Origin: Pichia kudriavzevii
Taxonomy: Eukaryota > Ascomycota > Pichiomycetes > Pichiales > Pichiaceae
Assembly: GCF_003054445.1 (NCBI RefSeq)
Contig: NC_042506.1
Coordinates: forward strand, 2,177,501-2,241,500
Length of the DNA: 64,000 nucleotides
Reading direction: 5' to 3'
In this document: positions 60,138 through 64,000 of the stretch, one piece after another
Numbering within the stretch: the stretch's first letter is position 1
Layout of the letters: each line of letters begins with the position of its first letter
The notes under the pieces: generated by a model
Seen by the model: the letters and a program-made list of their open reading frames with translations, nothing else
What the model was told of the DNA's origin: nothing
Database searches by the model: none
Position numbers and translations under genes: made by a program

Positions 60138-61862
60138 CTAGTTAAACAGGATCAAGAGCTCTGCCACGGTGTAGGCAAACACCGGCAGAAAGAGGTTGTC
60201 GTTGACGTCAACAATCCCTTCAAAGAGGGCGCACAAAATTCCACAGAGAACACGGTTGGTCCAATTGAGAGGGGAGGCAGTTCCGGCAAAGTAGCCTACA
60301 CATAGGAACCCGCCTACAATGCCCACAAACATGGCCAGACTTCCCTCGATGGTCTTTTTCGATTGTGGCCAGGAGTAACTTCCACAGAAGCCACCAACAA
60401 GAGAGGCAAAGGCATCACCCAGGCCGAGAACGACGAGACCCATGTAGCTTGATTCACGGGTGGCATCGCAGTTGTTCAACCAAAAAGGTAGGGCCACACC
60501 GGCAATGAGGTATGTGTAGCTGGTGATGATTTTACCGCTGTTGTCCTTGCTATCCTCGTACTTCTCAAACAAATGTTTAATTAGTTTGCCAAAAGGTGGT
60601 AGCTCGTTACATCTGAGCGTTTCCACAAAAATTAAAACCCCAGTCATGCCAAACAAGGCTATAGAGACCAGTTCCGGTTCCCTGGATATAGCTGGAATGA
60701 TCATCATGAAAATGATGAAGTGCCAAACCTTACGTTTGATGGATAAACTAGCATGGAATTTACTGAAGAACAAAAAGACCGATGGAACCAACAAGGCGGA
60801 GCTAATACTCCATTTTTGAAACATTTCCCTTCTAGCCTCATTTTCATTAATAAATTCAACCAACCAATTGAATGGGAACTTACCTAATTTGGACAGTAAC
60901 AGCTTGTCACTGATGATCAATCCAAGTGACAAAAATAGTAAGTAGAGCACAACCAACAATGACACCTTCATACTTCTCTCTTGTGTTTTACGGTAGAGAT
61001 CTAGCAACGGCGACGTGAAAATAAGGGCAATTGTGAATGATAATACTAAGTTTTTCATAATGTACAAGGTAATATTACTGTCTTTAGTAATAAAAAATGT
61101 TAGTGACGTGTATAACAAACCAAGGAACGTTTTCTCATAAATTGGTAGTTCGTTCGCAATAAACCGGTTAATACATTCATAGAAAAAAGCGTTTGTTAAC
61201 GGTAATGTCAAAGTCTGCGTAGTCCAAATGGTACCTTCTATGTTGAATTGGAACAAAACAACATAGGAAACCATGATTTTCACAAACACATTCATGTAGT
61301 TCAATTGTGCAACACAGCATGCAACAAGTGCAATATTTTCAGGACTCTTTAATGTGCACACAATTAAGGGGAAAAAAACAGAATATATGTAATCGAAATC
61401 TAATAGTTCCGGCTTGGTAATACTTTTCCCTTCATTAAAATTCTTGAATTTGGAATTTAAAACAGCAAAACACTCTAAGCCACATGCCAACAAAACACAT
61501 CCACATGTGATCATAGTAGTCATTGCATTCTCATCTCCAGCCAGTTCTTTGTCTTTGAATGCCAAATATGTCAAATTCATCAAGAATACAAGCATGAATA
61601 TTTGAAACACATGTCTTGTGTTGATCACTTCATCTATTTGGTTGAAATAATAACCAACAACAGTAGTTTTTGCCTCAGCTTCTTGCTCTAGCCCTTTCAA
61701 CTTTTCATTCTCCTGCTCCAAAGACGTGTTTTGATTTATACCCTTCTGTTTGTCAACTTCAGTGACACCTTGGTATTCCTTGTCAATGTCGTAGTCCAGA
61801 ACAGCTTCCTTCTTGGCTGCTCTATGAGTCACGGTACCTTTATTTGCTTTTCTTGGCGGCAT
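60138..61862 (-). CDS. SEC59: Dolichol kinase
   Basis: 574 residues from the ATG at 61862; frame upstream to about 62006 has no ATG. Phosphorylates dolichol with CTP in the ER membrane, providing the carrier for N-glycosylation, O-mannosylation and GPI. N-terminus is polar (MPPRKANKGTVTHRAAKKEA). About 13 hydrophobic spans follow. The CTP site is near the C-terminus: KRKVWHFIIFMMIIPAI, then GLGDAFASLVGGFCGSYSWP and SKKTIEGSLAMFVG (GDAFAS..KKTIEG is the family signature). S. cerevisiae Sec59 has 519 residues. The C-terminus ends in a hydrophobic run. Confidence 0.95.
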   Translation of the reverse strand: MPPRKANKGTVTHRAAKKEAVLDYDIDKEYQGVTEVDKQKGINQNTSLEQENEKLKGLEQEAEAKTTVVGYYFNQIDEVINTRHVFQIFMLVFLMNLTYLAFKDKELAGDENAMTTMITCGCVLLACGLECFAVLNSKFKNFNEGKSITKPELLDFDYIYSVFFPLIVCTLKSPENIALVACCVAQLNYMNVFVKIMVSYVVLFQFNIEGTIWTTQTLTLPLTNAFFYECINRFIANELPIYEKTFLGLLYTSLTFFITKDSNITLYIMKNLVLSFTIALIFTSPLLDLYRKTQERSMKVSLLVVLYLLFLSLGLIISDKLLLSKLGKFPFNWLVEFINENEARREMFQKWSISSALLVPSVFLFFSKFHASLSIKRKVWHFIIFMMIIPAISREPELVSIALFGMTGVLIFVETLRCNELPPFGKLIKHLFEKYEDSKDNSGKIITSYTYLIAGVALPFWLNNCDATRESSYMGLVVLGLGDAFASLVGGFCGSYSWPQSKKTIEGSLAMFVGIVGGFLCVGYFAGTASPLNWTNRVLCGILCALFEGIVDVNDNLFLPVFAYTVAELLILFN

Positions 61863-62247
61863 CGGTTCTATAGAGGGGAAAGTGGATAACGAAAGAGTAC
61901 TTATATTCCAACCGATCTTTGGAAACAACCCCAACAAAGGAGAATCCAAATAATCTGTCTCAGCTTCCAATTTTAAGCAAGTTGATTTTTCTTCTCCATT
62001 TCTCACTCTAATGCCGTGTTTTGTGCTTTATCGCTTAATCCGACGTTATCTTTCTCACTTACTGGTTGTCTATCGATATTTCCAGCTATCTTACAGGCAG
62101 CACATATTGGTAATGGTAAAGCTGTTCAACCTAGTTTGCCTGTAACATATTACGGTCAAGTCTATCATCGCCAAATCATTTGGCTCTCTTCTATTCTTTT
62201 CTATTATATGTAAATATATATATAGATATAAGTATATCTACACCATA
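61863..62247. other. SEC59 upstream / PLPBP downstream intergenic region
   Basis: 385 bases, no gene. TA-rich stretch at about 62213-62237. The plus-strand frame at 62016-62213 is chance. Confidence 0.6.
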
Positions 62248-63042
62248 CTAGTGCCCGTTATTAGGTGGTCTGGGACCAAAGATGTCACTACCAACCCTCA
62301 CTGCAGTGCTACCCTGTCGAAGCGCTTGCTCGTAATCACTACTCATGCCCATACTCATTTGTAAATCTTTCAATCCAAACTTCTCCTCCAAATGTTGCTT
62401 ACAGTCACCCAAGAGCTTAAATTCAGGGTTCTCTCCTTCACCATGGCTCATTCCATAGCTACCGATGGTCATTAGCCCTGCAAATTTAAGCTGTGGACAC
62501 TCATCTATGATGGTTCTCACTAACTCATCAAGCTCTGATGGCTCACAACCACTCTTTTGTTCTTCGCCCGATGTGTTAACTTGAACGTATACATTGACGA
62601 TACCAAATCCTGGGGTCTCCGCGTCAATCATGTGTTTTCTGGTGTCGTTCAATTTCTTTGCCTTCTTAATAGTATCAATGGTCTCGACAACATACAAGTT
62701 AGGAATGTTTTTAGCTAGATCCTTGTTCTTGTTGGTTTGTAATCCTCCAATGAAGTGCCACTTAATGTCACTAGGTAACACCTTCACTTTTTCAATCAAC
62801 TCTTGCACATAATTCTCACCAAAATGACGATAGCCATGATCATACAATGCCTTGATGTCACTAGCAGGCTTTAGCTTTGAAACACAGATAAGTTCGGCAC
62901 GACCGCCACTTAGACGAGTCACATCTTCTCTGATAGCATCTGCTCTAGAAATTAATTCCTTTGCTCTCTCGGAAGTGTATTCTAATGACATGTTAGGTAT
63001 ATACTGTTTACACGCTCTAATGGCACTAGAAAACCGTCTCAT
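62248..63042 (-). CDS. Pyridoxal-phosphate homeostasis protein (YggS/PROSC/YBL036C family)
   Basis: 264 residues. TIM-barrel fold with PLP on Lys56 in ELICVSKLKPASDI (Lys49 in yeast Ybl036c). Conserved blocks follow: HFGENYVQELIEKVKVLPSD, WHFIGGLQTNKNKDLA, NVYVQVNTSGEEQKSGC, LMTIGSYG, LQMSMGMSSDYEQAL and STAVRVGSDIFG. It keeps free PLP in balance; no enzyme activity is known. N-terminal MRRFSSAIRACKQYIP could target mitochondria; a second ATG (62991, MSLEYTSERA) fits the cytosolic form, so dual use is possible. Confidence 0.95.
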   Translation of the reverse strand: MRRFSSAIRACKQYIPNMSLEYTSERAKELISRADAIREDVTRLSGGRAELICVSKLKPASDIKALYDHGYRHFGENYVQELIEKVKVLPSDIKWHFIGGLQTNKNKDLAKNIPNLYVVETIDTIKKAKKLNDTRKHMIDAETPGFGIVNVYVQVNTSGEEQKSGCEPSELDELVRTIIDECPQLKFAGLMTIGSYGMSHGEGENPEFKLLGDCKQHLEEKFGLKDLQMSMGMSSDYEQALRQGSTAVRVGSDIFGPRPPNNGH

Positions 63043-63214
63043 TGCCTTGTGCTACAACTATAGCCACTATTGGAAAGTGTTCAACTATACATTATGTGTA
63101 TGATCTCTGTGGGGTGAGTCTATTGAGAAGATGCGCGAAGCTTAATTGAGAAGCGTCATACTATGTTCCTCAATGCAGTAGAAGCTACATCAAAGGGTTT
63201 CTTGCAGAAAAGTT

Positions 63215-64000
63215 CTACTGAGAAAACAGTCTCTTTAAACGAATACCAACAGCTTGGGCAACATTTCTACTAGTGGAAGAAACATAAACAAATCCTTGAA
63301 CTGTTTTCACAGAAATGGGAACGGTGTTCCCATTATTGAAGCAGAATACTGCACAGATATCTAGATTAGGGTAGTTGAAGAATCCGGAAAAGTTCAATTT
63401 ACTAAGATGTCGTTCAAGTGAAGTTTTCGGCTCTCCATTGGGAAGTGGGAATTTCACCCCCACTGACAGCTCACTTGGATCAACTTTGCCCTTTTGCAGT
63501 GCTTTGAACAACATGGACATGTGTAAACTGATGGACGAAAGCTGTCCAACTGTAAATTTAACGCATGGCTCGGATTTTTCAGAGTATGGTTCCTTGATAG
63601 TGAGTTCAAATATCACTTTTCCATTCATGTTCTTATCCAATCCGTCGTTCTCCACAACGTGGATATTATATGCCTCAGTTTTTGAGATGACACTACACTC
63701 CAACTTATCAGGAAGTTTAATTCCGGGTTTGAACTTATACTGGATCTCTACGTGTGTGGAATCACCCGGTTTGATTCGAAATGTAACCTTGAAATTCCCA
63801 TCGTCAAACAAAACACCTTGGTTAAATTTAAGGGTACGGTTATATCCTTCATCAAATAAGTTCTCGCTGCCACCGCTGTTGTCATCCTTCACACTAAGGT
63901 TTTCAAACTCAGTTTCAACATCAGTGCTAGTCGGGAAAATGGGTAATGAGATAACACCATTGACGTTGAAGTCCTCAATCTCATTGGTTCGATCTAGCAG
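63215..64000 (-). CDS. 3' part of an unidentified gene leaving the window
   Basis: The frame is open to the right edge; at least 261 residues are visible and the 5' end lies outside. It includes FPTSTDVETEFENLSVKDD, then a beta-rich stretch (FKVTFRIKPGDSTHVEIQY) and a mixed C-terminal part (LSSISLHMSMLFKALQKG ... GFVYVSSTSRNVAQAVGIRL). This two-part layout could be an adaptin/coatomer appendage (sandwich then platform), but I could not name it. No transmembrane span. Alternative: any vesicle-coat or trafficking subunit, or none of these. Confidence 0.55.
   Translation of the reverse strand: MLDRTNEIEDFNVNGVISLPIFPTSTDVETEFENLSVKDDNSGGSENLFDEGYNRTLKFNQGVLFDDGNFKVTFRIKPGDSTHVEIQYKFKPGIKLPDKLECSVISKTEAYNIHVVENDGLDKNMNGKVIFELTIKEPYSEKSEPCVKFTVGQLSSISLHMSMLFKALQKGKVDPSELSVGVKFPLPNGEPKTSLERHLSKLNFSGFFNYPNLDICAVFCFNNGNTVPISVKTVQGFVYVSSTSRNVAQAVGIRLKRLFSQ

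Noticed and set aside
59682-60305. Plus-strand frame of 207 codons opposite the small gene and SEC59 3' end
   Set aside because: It runs antisense into the conserved SEC59 C-terminus and has no domain; the minus-strand frame is preferred.

Overview
The window is nuclear DNA of a budding yeast, most likely from the Pichiaceae or a near relative. Four observations support this. (1) Genes are compact and mostly intronless, and the two introns found use the yeast branch site TACTAAC. (2) An LYR-type respiratory complex I subunit (51755-52093) is present, which Saccharomycetaceae lack. (3) CTG encodes a conserved hydrophobic Leu (for example in the DUF202 motif, 34252-34254), which argues against the CTG-Ser clade. 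(4) Two GPI-anchored wall proteins carry Cys/Thr repeats. Genus is inference; Pichia/Issatchenkia-like would fit.

Layout. 1-7 kb: a UFD1-like zinc protein, adenylate kinase ADK1, acetyl-CoA hydrolase ACH1 and an F-box gene ending in GC-rich palindromes. 7-11.3 kb: a possible peroxisomal module of Zn2Cys6 regulator, D-amino-acid oxidase and, divergent from it, the peroxin PEX2. 11.3-21.2 kb: a gene-poor segment with two paralogous GPI cell-wall proteins separated by about 5.5 kb of non-coding DNA, which contains tandem motifs. 21.2-31.3 kb: ALR1 (Mg2+), ADE5,7 (purines) and SGS1 (RecQ). 31.9-36.8 kb: a compact U2 snRNA on the minus strand, an orphan single-span membrane protein, a DUF202 membrane protein, tRNA-Asp(GUC) and exosome subunit RRP42.

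36.9-48.7 kb: TRM3, a 53-codon ORF whose stop overlaps the TRM3 start codon, intron-containing ATG16, a large protein with a hydrolase-like C-terminal part, an FHA-RING ligase of the DMA1/2 (CHFR) family, and iron permease FTR1. 49.1-51.2 kb: an orphan membrane-protein gene with a well-supported intron whose long reading frame is cut by two in-frame TAA codons. 51.7-64 kb: the complex I LYR subunit, a second Zn2Cys6 regulator, an IST2-like anoctamin, POL12 with an ACGCGT (MCB) element in its promoter, LHP1 (La), an unrecognised small gene, dolichol kinase SEC59, the PLP-homeostasis protein, and the 3' part of an unidentified gene leaving the window.

Most genes are housekeeping. No transposon, LTR, CRISPR or rRNA was seen. 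The accessory-looking places are the GPI pair with its long intergenic region, the interrupted orphan gene, the UFD1 plus AZUL-like architecture, and several precise inverted repeats in intergenic DNA.
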